From: Paracoccus sp. S3-43
GTDB taxonomy: Bacteria; Pseudomonadota; Alphaproteobacteria; Rhodobacterales; Rhodobacteraceae
Length of the DNA stretch: 64,000 nt
Assembly: GCF_029027965.1 (NCBI RefSeq)
Contig: NZ_CP119082.1
Coordinates: 1,716,001 to 1,780,000 of the forward strand
Direction: 5' to 3'
Shown: positions 36,517-45,913 of the stretch, piece after piece
Layout of the letters: each line of letters starts with the position of its first letter
How positions within the stretch are numbered: position 1 is the first letter of the stretch
Made by a program: the position numbers and the translations under genes
Notes under the pieces: generated by a model
Told to the model about the DNA's origin: nothing
Databases searched by the model: none
The model's input: only the letters and a program-made list of their open reading frames with translations

Positions 36517-38145
36517 CTAACGGCGCCAGAATTGCGGCGAAAACAGCGCCAGGATCGCCAGGGTTTCCATGCGCCCGACGATCATCGCCCCCGCCAGCAC
36601 CGCCTTGGTGAAGGGAGGCAGGCCCGACCAGCCTTCCCACGGGGCGGATGCGATGCCCGCCGTGGCCTCGAAGGCGGGGGTCAGGGGGATCGCGGCGGCC
36701 AGCGGGCCGGTATTGGTCAGCGCGGCGATGGACAGGATCGTCGCCGTCTCGATCTCGATCCGCTGGATCGACACCAAGGCCACGCAGACCGCGATCGAGG
36801 TCGCGAACAGCATGAAGAAGATGAAGGCCAGATAGGCCCCCTCGCGCCGCAGCCGCCGGGCGATCTGGCCGCCGCCCGCGATCGAGTTCGGATGCACGAT
36901 CCGCTCCATTTCCCGCTGCCCGTGCCGCGCCAGGGCATAGACCCGCAGCAGCTTGACCCCGCCCGCCGTGGTGGCGACGCCGCCGCCCATCATCGCCAGC
37001 CCCGCCAGGATCAGGCCGGGCGAGGTCAGCCCCGACCAGGCCCGCGCCCCCTGCCAGTCGATCGAGGTCCAGCCGGTCGTCGTCAGATAGCTGAGCCCGT
37101 TGAACAGCCCGCCCCAGAAGGCGGCAAGCCCGCTGCGCAGGTCGTGCAGGATTTCCAGCGATCCGTCGGGCGCGCGGGCGCTGTCGATGGCCCCCAGGAA
37201 ATGCCGGGCGAACAGCGACAGCGCGACCAGGGCCACGAAACCCGCCGCCATCTTCAGTTCGGGATCGTCGACCAGCCGGTCGGTGGCGCGCAATGCGCCG
37301 CCGCCGGGCCAGAAGCGGCGCGACAGGGCGGGGATCAGGAACAGGAACATCGCCATTTCCCCCGGCAGGCCGGACCCGGCGCCGGGCGGGCCGAGGACAG
37401 GAGAAATGCCGCTGGTCGACAGCGTGCCCATCGACCGGCACAGCGCGATCAGCCCCGGATCGCCCAGGACCAGCAGGATCAGCCACAGGGCCAGCGTCAG
37501 CCCCGCATAGACCGGAAAGACCGCGGCGGCGGACCGCATCAGCCGGTAATGGGGATGGGTCAGCACCGTCTGGAATCCCGGCGCAGACAGATGCGGGTTG
37601 CGGTCCAGCGGATCGGCGGACCGGGGCAGGCGTTCCAGATATTCGCGGCGGCCATAGGGCTGGGCCATGATCTCGAACCCGCCGATATGCAGGGGGGCCA
37701 GGATCGCGGTGGCGGCGGCCAGGATGAAGAACCCGCCCATCCAGCCCGCCATCGCCCGCCACAGGTGCAGCGGCATCGGCAGCAGGTCGGCGGAATAGAG
37801 CGAGGCCCCGGTGGTCGTCAGCGCCGAGGTCATTTCCCACCAGGCGTTGAACAGGCCGGTATCGGGCATCGCCTCGGAAAAGGGCAGCGCCATGATCAGC
37901 GGCATCCCGGCATAGACCGCCAGCATGATCAGCAGCGTGTCGCGCGGCCTCGTCCGGCGCGGATTGGCGGCGGTCGCCAGACCGATCAGCCCCGCCACGA
38001 CCAGCACCAGCAGCCCCGAATAGAAGAAGATCCGCGCCAGTTCGTCGCTGTCGTGGACCGAGGCATAGGCGGCGGGCAGCATCATCGCCAGCCCGGTCAT
38101 CGCGGCCAGCAGGACGAACAGCGGCAGGCGCAGCAGCACGGCCAT
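36517..38145 (-). CDS. trkH: potassium uptake protein TrkH
   Basis: Membrane subunit of the Trk potassium uptake system. The 542-residue protein has about ten to twelve helices. Pore-loop segments include 'WEMTSALTTTGASLYSADLL', 'MGTLSTSGISPVLGPPGAG', 'GLFNGLSYLTTTGWTSIDWQ' and 'SIAALTNTGPLAAAIP', each with the glycine of the selectivity filter. It lies 6 bases after trkA, so the two form an operon. Confidence 0.94.
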   Translation of the reverse strand: MAVLLRLPLFVLLAAMTGLAMMLPAAYASVHDSDELARIFFYSGLLVLVVAGLIGLATAANPRRTRPRDTLLIMLAVYAGMPLIMALPFSEAMPDTGLFNAWWEMTSALTTTGASLYSADLLPMPLHLWRAMAGWMGGFFILAAATAILAPLHIGGFEIMAQPYGRREYLERLPRSADPLDRNPHLSAPGFQTVLTHPHYRLMRSAAAVFPVYAGLTLALWLILLVLGDPGLIALCRSMGTLSTSGISPVLGPPGAGSGLPGEMAMFLFLIPALSRRFWPGGGALRATDRLVDDPELKMAAGFVALVALSLFARHFLGAIDSARAPDGSLEILHDLRSGLAAFWGGLFNGLSYLTTTGWTSIDWQGARAWSGLTSPGLILAGLAMMGGGVATTAGGVKLLRVYALARHGQREMERIVHPNSIAGGGQIARRLRREGAYLAFIFFMLFATSIAVCVALVSIQRIEIETATILSIAALTNTGPLAAAIPLTPAFEATAGIASAPWEGWSGLPPFTKAVLAGAMIVGRMETLAILALFSPQFWRR

Positions 38146-38151
38146 GGCGTA

Positions 38152-39528
38152 TCAGAAAAAGTCGATCGAGACCTGCAACAGGCGCTCGACCTCTGGCACG
38201 TCCTTGGTCAGGGCGAACATCAGCACGATGTCGCCCTCCTCGATCCTTGTGTCGGGGACGGGCTTGACGATGCGGTCGCCCTTTTGCACCGCGCCGATCA
38301 GCACGCCTTCGGGAAATTCGATGTCGCGGATCGCCCGGCCCGATATGGGCGAGGTGGACAGGGCCTGCGCCTCGATCACCTCGGCCTCGGCATCGCCGAT
38401 GGAATAGATGTCGCGGACCCGGCCGTGGCGGATATGGCGCAGGATGGTAGAGACGGTGGTGGCGCGCGGGTTGATATAGGCGTCGATGTCCAGCACCTCC
38501 ATCAGCGACACCATGGTCGGGTCGTTGATCAGCGCGATGGCCAGCTTCGCCCCCGCCTGCTTGGCCCGGACCGAGGCCAGGATGTTGGTCTTGTCGTCGT
38601 CCGTCACCGCCAGCACCGCGTCGGCGGTGGGGACGGCCGCTTCCTCCAGCAGTTCGGCGGACAGCCCGTCGCCGTTCAGCACGATGGTCCGTTCCAGCCG
38701 GTCGGCGGCGTATTCCGCGCGGCTTCGGTCGCGTTCGATCAGCTTGGCGCGGATCCGGTCGGGCCGGGCCTCAAGCGCCTGGGCCACGGCCAGGCCCACA
38801 TTGCCCGCGCCGATGATCGCCACGCGTTCCTGCTTCAGGGGCGGCTTGCCGAAGATTTCCAGCGTGCGGCCCACATCCTCGCGATGGCTGAAGACATAGA
38901 TCTGGTCATGGGCGAACAACTGGTCGCCCGGTTTCGGCGCGAACAGCCGCCCCCGGCGGCGCACCCCGGCGACGATGGCGCGCAGGCTGGAAAACAGGTC
39001 GCTCAGCTGGCGCAGGGGGGTGTTCAGGGCCGGGCAGTCCTCCTCCAGCAGGATGCCCAGAAGCTGCACCTTGCCGCCCATGAAGGTCTCCACGTCGAAG
39101 GTCGAGGGCGCGGACAGCCGTTGCAGCGCGGCATTCGCGACCTCTCGCTCCGGGCTGATCACCACGTCGATGGGCAGGTGCGAGGTGCTGTAGAGATCCG
39201 AATAGATCGCATCCAGATAGGCGCTGCTGCGCAGCCGGGCGATCTTGCGCGGCACCTGGAAGATCGAATGGGCGACCTGGCAGGTGACCATGTTCACCTC
39301 GTCCGAATGGGTGGCGGCGATGATCAGGTCGGCGTCGCGGACGCCCGCGCTGTCCAGCACGTCGGGATGGCTGGCAAATCCGGTGACGCCCTGCACGTCC
39401 AGGGCGTCGGTGGCGCGGCGGATCAGTTCGGAGTTGTTGTCGATCACGGTCACGTCGTTGCGTTCGCCCGACAGGTGGCGCGCGATCTGCCAGCCGACCT
39501 GCCCCGCGCCGCAGATGATGATCTTCAT
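38152..39528 (-). CDS. trkA: Trk system potassium uptake regulator TrkA
   Basis: Cytoplasmic NAD(H)-binding subunit that gates TrkH. The 458 residues contain two Rossmann RCK_N domains ('MKIIICGAGQVGWQIARHLS' and 'ERVAIIGAGNVGLAVAQALE'), each followed by an RCK_C domain. Length is typical of the duplicated TrkA. trkH follows after 6 bases; ntrX lies 63 bases upstream on the same strand. Confidence 0.95.
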   Translation of the reverse strand: MKIIICGAGQVGWQIARHLSGERNDVTVIDNNSELIRRATDALDVQGVTGFASHPDVLDSAGVRDADLIIAATHSDEVNMVTCQVAHSIFQVPRKIARLRSSAYLDAIYSDLYSTSHLPIDVVISPEREVANAALQRLSAPSTFDVETFMGGKVQLLGILLEEDCPALNTPLRQLSDLFSSLRAIVAGVRRRGRLFAPKPGDQLFAHDQIYVFSHREDVGRTLEIFGKPPLKQERVAIIGAGNVGLAVAQALEARPDRIRAKLIERDRSRAEYAADRLERTIVLNGDGLSAELLEEAAVPTADAVLAVTDDDKTNILASVRAKQAGAKLAIALINDPTMVSLMEVLDIDAYINPRATTVSTILRHIRHGRVRDIYSIGDAEAEVIEAQALSTSPISGRAIRDIEFPEGVLIGAVQKGDRIVKPVPDTRIEEGDIVLMFALTKDVPEVERLLQVSIDFF

Positions 39529-39591
39529 GGCCGTTCCCCTGCCGCCAGAGTCCCCCCTGCCTATGCCGCCGCCGCGCAGGGCGCAACCGGG

Positions 39592-40983
39592 CTACTTGCC
39601 CATCAGCAATTCGTCCTCGGCGCGCATTCCGCCGACCACGCCCAGCGATTTCAGCTTGCGGTGCAGCGCGCTGCGCTCCATGCCGACGAATTGCGCGGTG
39701 CGGCTGATATTGCCGCCGAAGCGGTTGATCTGGGCCACCAGGTATTCGCGTTCGAACATCTCGCGCGCCTCGCGCAGGGCCATGGCGGTGATCTGCGGAC
39801 CCAAGGCCAGGGCGTCGCTGTTGTCGGGCGTGGCGCCCTGGGGTTCCAGTTCGGCGGGCTGGATCGGGCCGCTTTCCTCGGCCAGGATCAGCACCCGTTC
39901 GATGACGTTGCGCAATTGCCGGATATTGCCCGGCCAGCGCATGGATTGCAGGGCGGCCACGGTTTCCTCGGGCAGTTCGCGCGGCGTGAGGCCCTGGGTC
40001 TTGTGGAACTGGTCGATGAAATGCCGCCCCAGCAGGGCGATGTCGTCGCGCCGTTCCACCAGCGAGGGCACGGCGACCGGCACCACGTTCAGCCGGTCAT
40101 AAAGCTCTTGCCGGAACCGGCCCGCCGCGATCTCCGCCGGCAGGTCGCGGTTGGTGGACGAGATCACCCGCAGATCGACCCGCACCCGATCCGCTCCCCC
40201 GGCCCGCACGAACTGCTGTTCGGTCAGCACGCGCAGGATCTTCGGCTGCGTTCCCAGGGGCATGTCGCCCACCTCGTCGAAATAGATGACGCCGCCATGG
40301 GCCTGTTCCAGCAGGCCCGGCTCGATCCCGCGTTCAGAGGTCTCGCGGCCGAACAGCACCTCCTCCATCCGTTCGGGTTCGATGGTGGCGCAGGGAACCG
40401 TGACAAAGGGCGCGCTGCTGCGCGGGCTGTGGGCGTGGATATAGCGGGCGGCCATTTCCTTGCCGGTGCCCGGCTCGCCCGCCAGCATCACCCGGCCGTT
40501 CGACTTGGCGACCTTGTCCAGCGCGTCGCGCAGCCGCTTGAAGGCCACCGACTGGCCCAGCATCTCGGCCACGCGGTCGCCGCCGCGCCGCAGGGTGCTG
40601 TTCTCGCGGCGCAACCGGCTGGTTTCCATCGCCCGGTTCACCACCACCATCAGCTGGTCGATGTTGAAGGGCTTCTCGATGAAGTCGTATGCGCCCTGCT
40701 TGATCGCCGCCACCGCGATCTCGATATTGCCGTGCCCCGAGATGATGATGACCGGCACGTCGGGGTTGTTGCGCTTGACCTGTTTCAGGATGTCGATGCC
40801 GTCCATCCGGCTGTCCTTCAGCCAGATGTCCAGCACCATCAGCGCGGGCTGGCGGTCGTTCAGGGCGGCGATCGCCTCGTCCGAGTTCGCGGCAAGGCGC
40901 GTCTCGAACCCCTCGTCCTTCAGGATGTCCGCGACCAGTTCGCGGATATCGCGTTCGTCGTCAACGATCAGGATATCGCTCAT
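39592..40983 (-). CDS. ntrX: two-component response regulator NtrX
   Basis: Partner of NtrY in nitrogen and redox control. The 463 residues comprise a receiver domain (phospho-acceptor D52 in 'ALMVLDIWLKDSRMDG'), an AAA+ domain with Walker A 'LAGEPGTGKEMAARYIHAH', and a Fis-type DNA-binding end ('NISRTAQFVGMERSALHRKL'). Between the Walker motifs, where sigma-54 activators have GAFTGA, this protein has 'RETSERGIEPGLLEQAHGG', so it should not open sigma-54 promoters directly. Its start overlaps ntrY (ATGA). Confidence 0.93.
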   Translation of the reverse strand: MSDILIVDDERDIRELVADILKDEGFETRLAANSDEAIAALNDRQPALMVLDIWLKDSRMDGIDILKQVKRNNPDVPVIIISGHGNIEIAVAAIKQGAYDFIEKPFNIDQLMVVVNRAMETSRLRRENSTLRRGGDRVAEMLGQSVAFKRLRDALDKVAKSNGRVMLAGEPGTGKEMAARYIHAHSPRSSAPFVTVPCATIEPERMEEVLFGRETSERGIEPGLLEQAHGGVIYFDEVGDMPLGTQPKILRVLTEQQFVRAGGADRVRVDLRVISSTNRDLPAEIAAGRFRQELYDRLNVVPVAVPSLVERRDDIALLGRHFIDQFHKTQGLTPRELPEETVAALQSMRWPGNIRQLRNVIERVLILAEESGPIQPAELEPQGATPDNSDALALGPQITAMALREAREMFEREYLVAQINRFGGNISRTAQFVGMERSALHRKLKSLGVVGGMRAEDELLMGK

Positions 40984-43244
40984 ATCGGTGCTGCCTCATC
41001 TTCTTTTGTTCTGGTCTTACGCTGCGCGCCGCGCACGGGATGGCGTTCCCGCGGCAGGCGGATTTCGGCGATCGCCCCCTGACCGTCGGGCCGGTCGGAC
41101 AGGGACAGGCTGCCGCCATGTTCCTCGACGATCTTCTTGACGATGGGCAGGCCAAGGCCGGTGCCGCCCGCCTTCAGGGTGACATAGGGTTCGAACAGGC
41201 GGGACCGGTCGGCGGGCAGGCCGGGGCCGTTGTCGGCGATGCGGATCGTCACCGCGTCATGGTCGGCCTGCATATCGACCGCAATCCGGGGCGTCCAGCC
41301 GTCCGGCAGATTTTCAGCTTTCTCCTCAAGGGCTTCCCCGGCATTCTTGATAAGGTTCGTGATGGCCTGCCGCAGCATCCCCGCGTCGCAATCGACGATC
41401 ACCGGCTGGTCGGGAATGTCGGTTGCAAGCGCGCCTTTCAGCGCGTCCTGTTGCAGCAGCGCGACCTCGCGCAGCAGCGCCGCCAGGTCGATCTCGGCCC
41501 GGTCGGGTTCGGGCATCCGGGCGAAACGGCTGAATTCGTCGACGATCCGGCGCAGGTCGCCGGTCTGGCGGATGATGACATCGGTATACTGGTCCAGCGA
41601 CGCCTTGTCCTCGGGACTGGCCAGCTTGCCGAACTTGCGGCGCAGGCGTTCGGCGGATAGCTGGATGGGGGTCAGCGGGTTCTTGATCTCGTGCGCGACG
41701 CGGCGGGCCACGTCCCCCCAGGCGGCCATGCGCTGCGCGGTCACAAGCTCGGTCACGTCGTCGAAGGCCACCACATAGCCCTCCAGATCGCCATCGGTGC
41801 CGCGCCGCACGGCCATGCGCACCAGCAGGCTTTCGACCCGGCCGTCGCGCATCAGCCGGACCTCGTCCTGCACGGTTTCGGCCACGGAGGCCGCCAGCCG
41901 CTCGAACAGGGCGGCGAATTCCGGCACGGCTTCGGACAGCAGCGCGTCGATGTCGCGTTTCGGATCCAGCCCCAGCAACCGGCTGGCGGACCGGTTCACG
42001 AAGTCGATCTCTCCCGCCGCGTCCAGCCCGATCACGCCCGATGTGACCGAGGACAGCACGTTGTCGAACAGCCGCCGCTGTTCGTCGCTGACGCGATAGC
42101 TGTCCACCAGTTCCTCTCGCTGCGCCTTCAACTGCCGGGTCATGCGGTTGAAGGACTGGCCCAGGGTCTGGATCTCGTCCCCGGTATCGGGTTCGGGCAC
42201 CTGCACGTCCAGATCGCCATGCCCCACCCGCTCGCTGGCCTGGGCCAGCAGGCCGATGGGCCGCGACAGGCGCGACGCGAACCACAGGCCCAGCAGCACG
42301 GCGACCGCGACCAGCAGCAGCGCGAAGGCCAGATAGACCAGCGAGAATTCGAACAGCACCTGGCTGCGGGTCTGTTCAAGCTGGCGATAGCTGCCGACCG
42401 TCGCGCGGGTGTCGTCCACCAGCCCCAGCAGCGCGCCATCCACGTCGCGGGTCACATACAGGTAACGGTCGGCCAGCGGCGGCAGGGCCACCAGGGCGCG
42501 GAATTCGTTGTTCTCCCAATCCTCGATCAGGACCACGCCGTCGGACTGGGCGCGGTCCAGGTCGCTGCTGTCGGGGGCCTCGTACCAGAACAGGTAGGAC
42601 CGCTCGCCCCGCGCGCGGATTTCGCCCGCGCCGTTGATGATATAGGCTTCGCGCAGGCCCCGCTGGATCAGCGCCTGGCCCTGGACCAGAAGCTGCCGCA
42701 TCTCGCCGTCCTCGATCATCGGATTGGCGCGGCCCGCCTGGGTCAGCACGCCGGCCAGGGCGGTCGCGTCCTGGGTCAGGTCGCGGCGGTGTTCCTCTTG
42801 ATAGGCCTCGGCGGCGGCCTGCGAGGTCGTGACCACCTGCTGCACCCGGCCCGAGAACCAGCCTTCAAGCCCGATATTGACCAGGAACCCCGCGAACAGC
42901 GCGACCAGCACCGTGGGCACCAGGGCCAGGCCCGCAAAGATCAGCACAAGGCGGGCGTGCAGCCGGGATCCCGCGGCGGTCTTGCGGCGCGCGGTGATCA
43001 GCCGGGCCATGCGCAGCACGATGATCCCGATCAGGACGATCAGATAGGCCAGATCCAGCAGCAGGATCAGCCGCAACATGCGGCTTTCGGCGCCCTGGGC
43101 CAGCGGCCCCAGCACCGTCATCGTGGCGCCCGCCAGCAGCAGCCCGACGGCCAGCACGCCCACCGCCATGGCGCCGCGCCAATGACGCGGCAGCGTAACC
43201 CTTGCGAGCCTGTCCCAGCTCAGCCCTGATGCGGCACCTGCCAT
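40980..43244 (-). CDS. ntrY: membrane sensor histidine kinase NtrY
   Basis: A 754-residue kinase. The N-terminal part has two to three helices and then an extracytoplasmic sensor region (about 115-300). A further helix is followed by HAMP ('LWFASRLSRPIGLLAQASER'), PAS (about 400-500), HisKA with the H-box 'RVAHEIKNPLTPIQLSAERL', and an ATPase domain ('ITNLIKNAGEALEEK', 'DNGPGLPADRSRLFEPYVTL'). It overlaps ntrX by 4 bases. The 72 bases to ntrC may hold a promoter. Confidence 0.93.
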   Translation of the reverse strand: MAGAASGLSWDRLARVTLPRHWRGAMAVGVLAVGLLLAGATMTVLGPLAQGAESRMLRLILLLDLAYLIVLIGIIVLRMARLITARRKTAAGSRLHARLVLIFAGLALVPTVLVALFAGFLVNIGLEGWFSGRVQQVVTTSQAAAEAYQEEHRRDLTQDATALAGVLTQAGRANPMIEDGEMRQLLVQGQALIQRGLREAYIINGAGEIRARGERSYLFWYEAPDSSDLDRAQSDGVVLIEDWENNEFRALVALPPLADRYLYVTRDVDGALLGLVDDTRATVGSYRQLEQTRSQVLFEFSLVYLAFALLLVAVAVLLGLWFASRLSRPIGLLAQASERVGHGDLDVQVPEPDTGDEIQTLGQSFNRMTRQLKAQREELVDSYRVSDEQRRLFDNVLSSVTSGVIGLDAAGEIDFVNRSASRLLGLDPKRDIDALLSEAVPEFAALFERLAASVAETVQDEVRLMRDGRVESLLVRMAVRRGTDGDLEGYVVAFDDVTELVTAQRMAAWGDVARRVAHEIKNPLTPIQLSAERLRRKFGKLASPEDKASLDQYTDVIIRQTGDLRRIVDEFSRFARMPEPDRAEIDLAALLREVALLQQDALKGALATDIPDQPVIVDCDAGMLRQAITNLIKNAGEALEEKAENLPDGWTPRIAVDMQADHDAVTIRIADNGPGLPADRSRLFEPYVTLKAGGTGLGLPIVKKIVEEHGGSLSLSDRPDGQGAIAEIRLPRERHPVRGAQRKTRTKEDEAAPI

Positions 43245-43316
43245 TGCCCCCGCCTGCCGTCTGACGCGGCTTTCTGTTGCAGCGCCGATACGGATGGCGC
43301 GGCCCCTGTGGCGGTT

Positions 43317-44783
43317 TTACATCAGTTTGCGGCGCCGTGTCACCTCGATATTCAGCTCGGTCAGCTTCTTGCGCAGGGTGTTGCGGTTTATGCCCAGCAG
43401 ATCGGCGCATCTCAGCTGATTGCCGCCGGTGGCGTCCAGGGCGACCTGCAACAGCGGACGTTCGATTTCGCGCAGGATGCGGTCATAGAGGCCGGGGGGC
43501 GGCAGGCTGTCGCCATGCAGGTCGAAATAGCGTTGCAGATGCGCCTCGACCGAATCCGACAGAGGGCCGTTGCCGCCGCCCAGCTGATACGGCGCGGGAC
43601 CGGCCCCCTCGCCCGCCGACGGCGGCGCGGGCATCGGCACGACTGCGAGGGAGGCGGCCAGGGGCGCGGCGCGGGTGCCGCCCTGCTGGGTCAGCGCCTC
43701 TCGCATCTCGGCGGCGGTGATGGTGGGGCCGCTGGCGGTCAGGGCCAGGCGGCGCATCATGTTTTCCAGCTCGCGCACATTGCCGGGAAAGGCATGGACG
43801 CGCAGCAGGGCGGCCGCGTCGTCGCCCAGGGCGCGGTCGGGCAGGCCCTGCGTCGCCGCGCGGGCCAGCAGATGCGCGGCCAGCGGCAGGATGTCGTCGA
43901 CCCGCGCCCGCAGCGGCGGCACCGTGACCGTCACCCCGGCCAGCCGGTAATACAGATCCGACCGCAGCCGCCCCGCCGCCACGTCCGCCTGGGGATCCGG
44001 CCCGGTGGTCGCGACGATGCGCGGCGCCATGGCGCGGTCCGGGCCGCTTTCCAGCGATTCGATCAGCCCGATCAGCCGCGCCTGCGCGGCGGCGTCGAAG
44101 CCAGCCGGGTTTTCGATCAGGATCGTCCCGCCCCGCGCCTTGTCGGCGGCGCGGGCGATGGCCTCGTCGCTGGCATCGGCGGATGTCAGGATCGCCAGCC
44201 CCTGGTCGCGGCGGTCGGACAGGTCGTGGAAGGACCGCGCGATGGTGGTCTTGCCGACGCCGGGCTCGCCCGCAATCAGCACCGGCAGGTCGGCATTGAG
44301 GATCCGCGCCACCATGCGGAACAGCGACTGCATCGCCGCGGCATGGCCGATCAGCGGCATCGCCGGATCGGCGGCGGGGCGCGGGGCGGCGGCATCGGGC
44401 GGCGGGTCCGATCTGCGCGGGCGGCGCGACAGGGCCTGGTTCGCCTTGGCCATCAGGTCGGGCAGATCGAACGGCTTGGGCAGGTATTCGAAGGCCTCGG
44501 CCTCGGTCGCGCGGATCGCGGTGACGATGGTGTTCTGGGCGGAAATCACGATCACCGGCAGGTCGGGCCGCGCCTCGCGGATCGCCGGGATGCGGTCGAT
44601 GCCGTTGCCGTCGGGCATCATCACGTCGGTGATGACCAGATCGCCGCGCCCCTCCTCGACCCATTTCGACAGCTGCGCCAAGCTGCCGGTGGCATGGACG
44701 CGGCAGCCCGCGCGGGTCAGCGCCTGGGTCAGCACGGTGCGGATGGTGCGGTCGTCGTCGGCGATCAGAACGGTTCCGTCCAT
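43317..44783 (-). CDS. ntrC: nitrogen regulation response regulator NtrC, Rhodobacter type without GAFTGA
   Basis: A 488-residue regulator with receiver domain (D53 in 'LVITDVMMPDGNG'), AAA+ domain with Walker A at residues 172-179 (GEPGVGKT), and a Fis-like DNA-binding end ('NQLRCADLLGINRNTLRKKL'). The segment after Walker A is short ('ARSFHDLSDRRDQGLAIL'); GAFTGA is absent and Walker B is changed ('GGTILIENPAGFD', lacking the usual DE). This agrees with Rhodobacter capsulatus NtrC, known to work with sigma-70 polymerase. It follows ntrB by 11 bases. Confidence 0.94.
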   Translation of the reverse strand: MDGTVLIADDDRTIRTVLTQALTRAGCRVHATGSLAQLSKWVEEGRGDLVITDVMMPDGNGIDRIPAIREARPDLPVIVISAQNTIVTAIRATEAEAFEYLPKPFDLPDLMAKANQALSRRPRRSDPPPDAAAPRPAADPAMPLIGHAAAMQSLFRMVARILNADLPVLIAGEPGVGKTTIARSFHDLSDRRDQGLAILTSADASDEAIARAADKARGGTILIENPAGFDAAAQARLIGLIESLESGPDRAMAPRIVATTGPDPQADVAAGRLRSDLYYRLAGVTVTVPPLRARVDDILPLAAHLLARAATQGLPDRALGDDAAALLRVHAFPGNVRELENMMRRLALTASGPTITAAEMREALTQQGGTRAAPLAASLAVVPMPAPPSAGEGAGPAPYQLGGGNGPLSDSVEAHLQRYFDLHGDSLPPPGLYDRILREIERPLLQVALDATGGNQLRCADLLGINRNTLRKKLTELNIEVTRRRKLM

Positions 44784-44794
44784 GGCGTCGGTCC

Positions 44795-45913
44795 TTATGC
44801 CTTGGGCAATGAGATGCGGAAAACGGTGCGGCCGGGGCGCGAGTCCACCCGGATCAGCGCGCCGTGGTCGGTGATGATCTTGCTGACAAGCGCCAGCCCC
44901 AGCCCGGTGCCGTTTTCCCGGCCCGAGACGAAGGGCTCGAACACCTGATCGGCGATGGCGGGGGGCAGGCCGGGGCCGTTATCCTCGATCTCGATCTGCA
45001 ACGGCAGCGGGCGGCCGGTCGGATCGGTCTCGTCCGGGGGCAGGCGCAGGCTGTGGTCATAGAAGCTGCGCAGCCGGATCACGGGCTGGTCGGTGTCCCT
45101 CAGCGCCTCGGCCGCGTTCTTGACCAGGTTCAGGCAGACCTGGGTCAACTGGTCGGCATCGGCCAGGGCATCGGGCAGCGAGGGGTCGTATTCCGCGACG
45201 ATCCCGACCTTCCTGGCGAATCCCACGGCGGCCGAGCGGCGCACCTGTTCCAGCACGTCATGGACGTTGGTCGCCCGCAGGTTCGGGGCCGAGGTGTCGC
45301 CGAAGCGTTCCACCTGTTCCAGCAGCGACACGATGCGTTTCGATTCGCTGACGATCATCTCGGCCATCTCGCGGTCCTCGGGCGGGGCGTTCATGCCGAT
45401 CAGCTGCGCCGCGCCCCGGATGCCCGCCAGGGGGTTCTTGATCTCGTGCGCCAGCATTTCCGCCATGCCGATGGCGCTGCGGGCGGCGGTGCGCACGGCG
45501 CGGCTTTGCGATTGCAGCCCCGCCTCGTCCAGGGGAACCAGCAGCAGGGACACCGCTCCGCCGATCTCGGCGGCGGGACTGGCATGGACGGCGGCGCGGC
45601 GGTCCTGGTGGCCGCCCGCGCGGTCGCCGATCTCGAAGCAGACATTGGGCTGATACAGCGCCTCGTCGCTGCGCATCACGCGGGCGACCAGCGGCGACAG
45701 GGACGGCTGGATGCGCAGCCGCGCGGCCATCTCGTCGCCATCCAGCGTCCGGCCCAGGATAAAGTTGCGCGACAGGTTCAGCCAGACCTCTGCCGCGTCG
45801 TTCATCGCCGCGACCCGGCCCTGGCCGTCCAGCACCAGGGCGGGCAGCGGCAGGGTAGCCCAACCGGAGCCGGGGCGAACCTCGTCGAAACCTGCCGGGC
45901 TGCGCCGTGTCAT
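44795..45913 (-). CDS. ntrB: nitrogen sensor histidine kinase NtrB
   Basis: Soluble kinase that phosphorylates NtrC under nitrogen limitation, normally controlled by PII. The 372 residues have an N-terminal PAS domain ('LPALVLDGQGRVAAMNDAAE'), the H-box 'MLAHEIKNPLAGIRGAAQLI', the N-box 'VCLNLVKNAAEALRDT' and 'DNGPGLPPAIADQVFEPFVS'. No membrane segment is present. Its ATG overlaps the dusB stop (ATGA), as in the nifR3-ntrB-ntrC operon. Confidence 0.95.
   Translation of the reverse strand: MTRRSPAGFDEVRPGSGWATLPLPALVLDGQGRVAAMNDAAEVWLNLSRNFILGRTLDGDEMAARLRIQPSLSPLVARVMRSDEALYQPNVCFEIGDRAGGHQDRRAAVHASPAAEIGGAVSLLLVPLDEAGLQSQSRAVRTAARSAIGMAEMLAHEIKNPLAGIRGAAQLIGMNAPPEDREMAEMIVSESKRIVSLLEQVERFGDTSAPNLRATNVHDVLEQVRRSAAVGFARKVGIVAEYDPSLPDALADADQLTQVCLNLVKNAAEALRDTDQPVIRLRSFYDHSLRLPPDETDPTGRPLPLQIEIEDNGPGLPPAIADQVFEPFVSGRENGTGLGLALVSKIITDHGALIRVDSRPGRTVFRISLPKA

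Noticed and set aside
36532..41082. Very long plus-strand open frame (over 1500 codons) across trkH, trkA and ntrX
   Set aside because: It lies antisense to three well-supported genes; its length is a by-product of G/C-rich third positions, and the translation is low-complexity Gln/Arg/Gly.
42140..42285. Possible additional reading frames opposite ntrY
   Set aside because: No domain, no ribosome site, and complete overlap with the kinase coding sequence.
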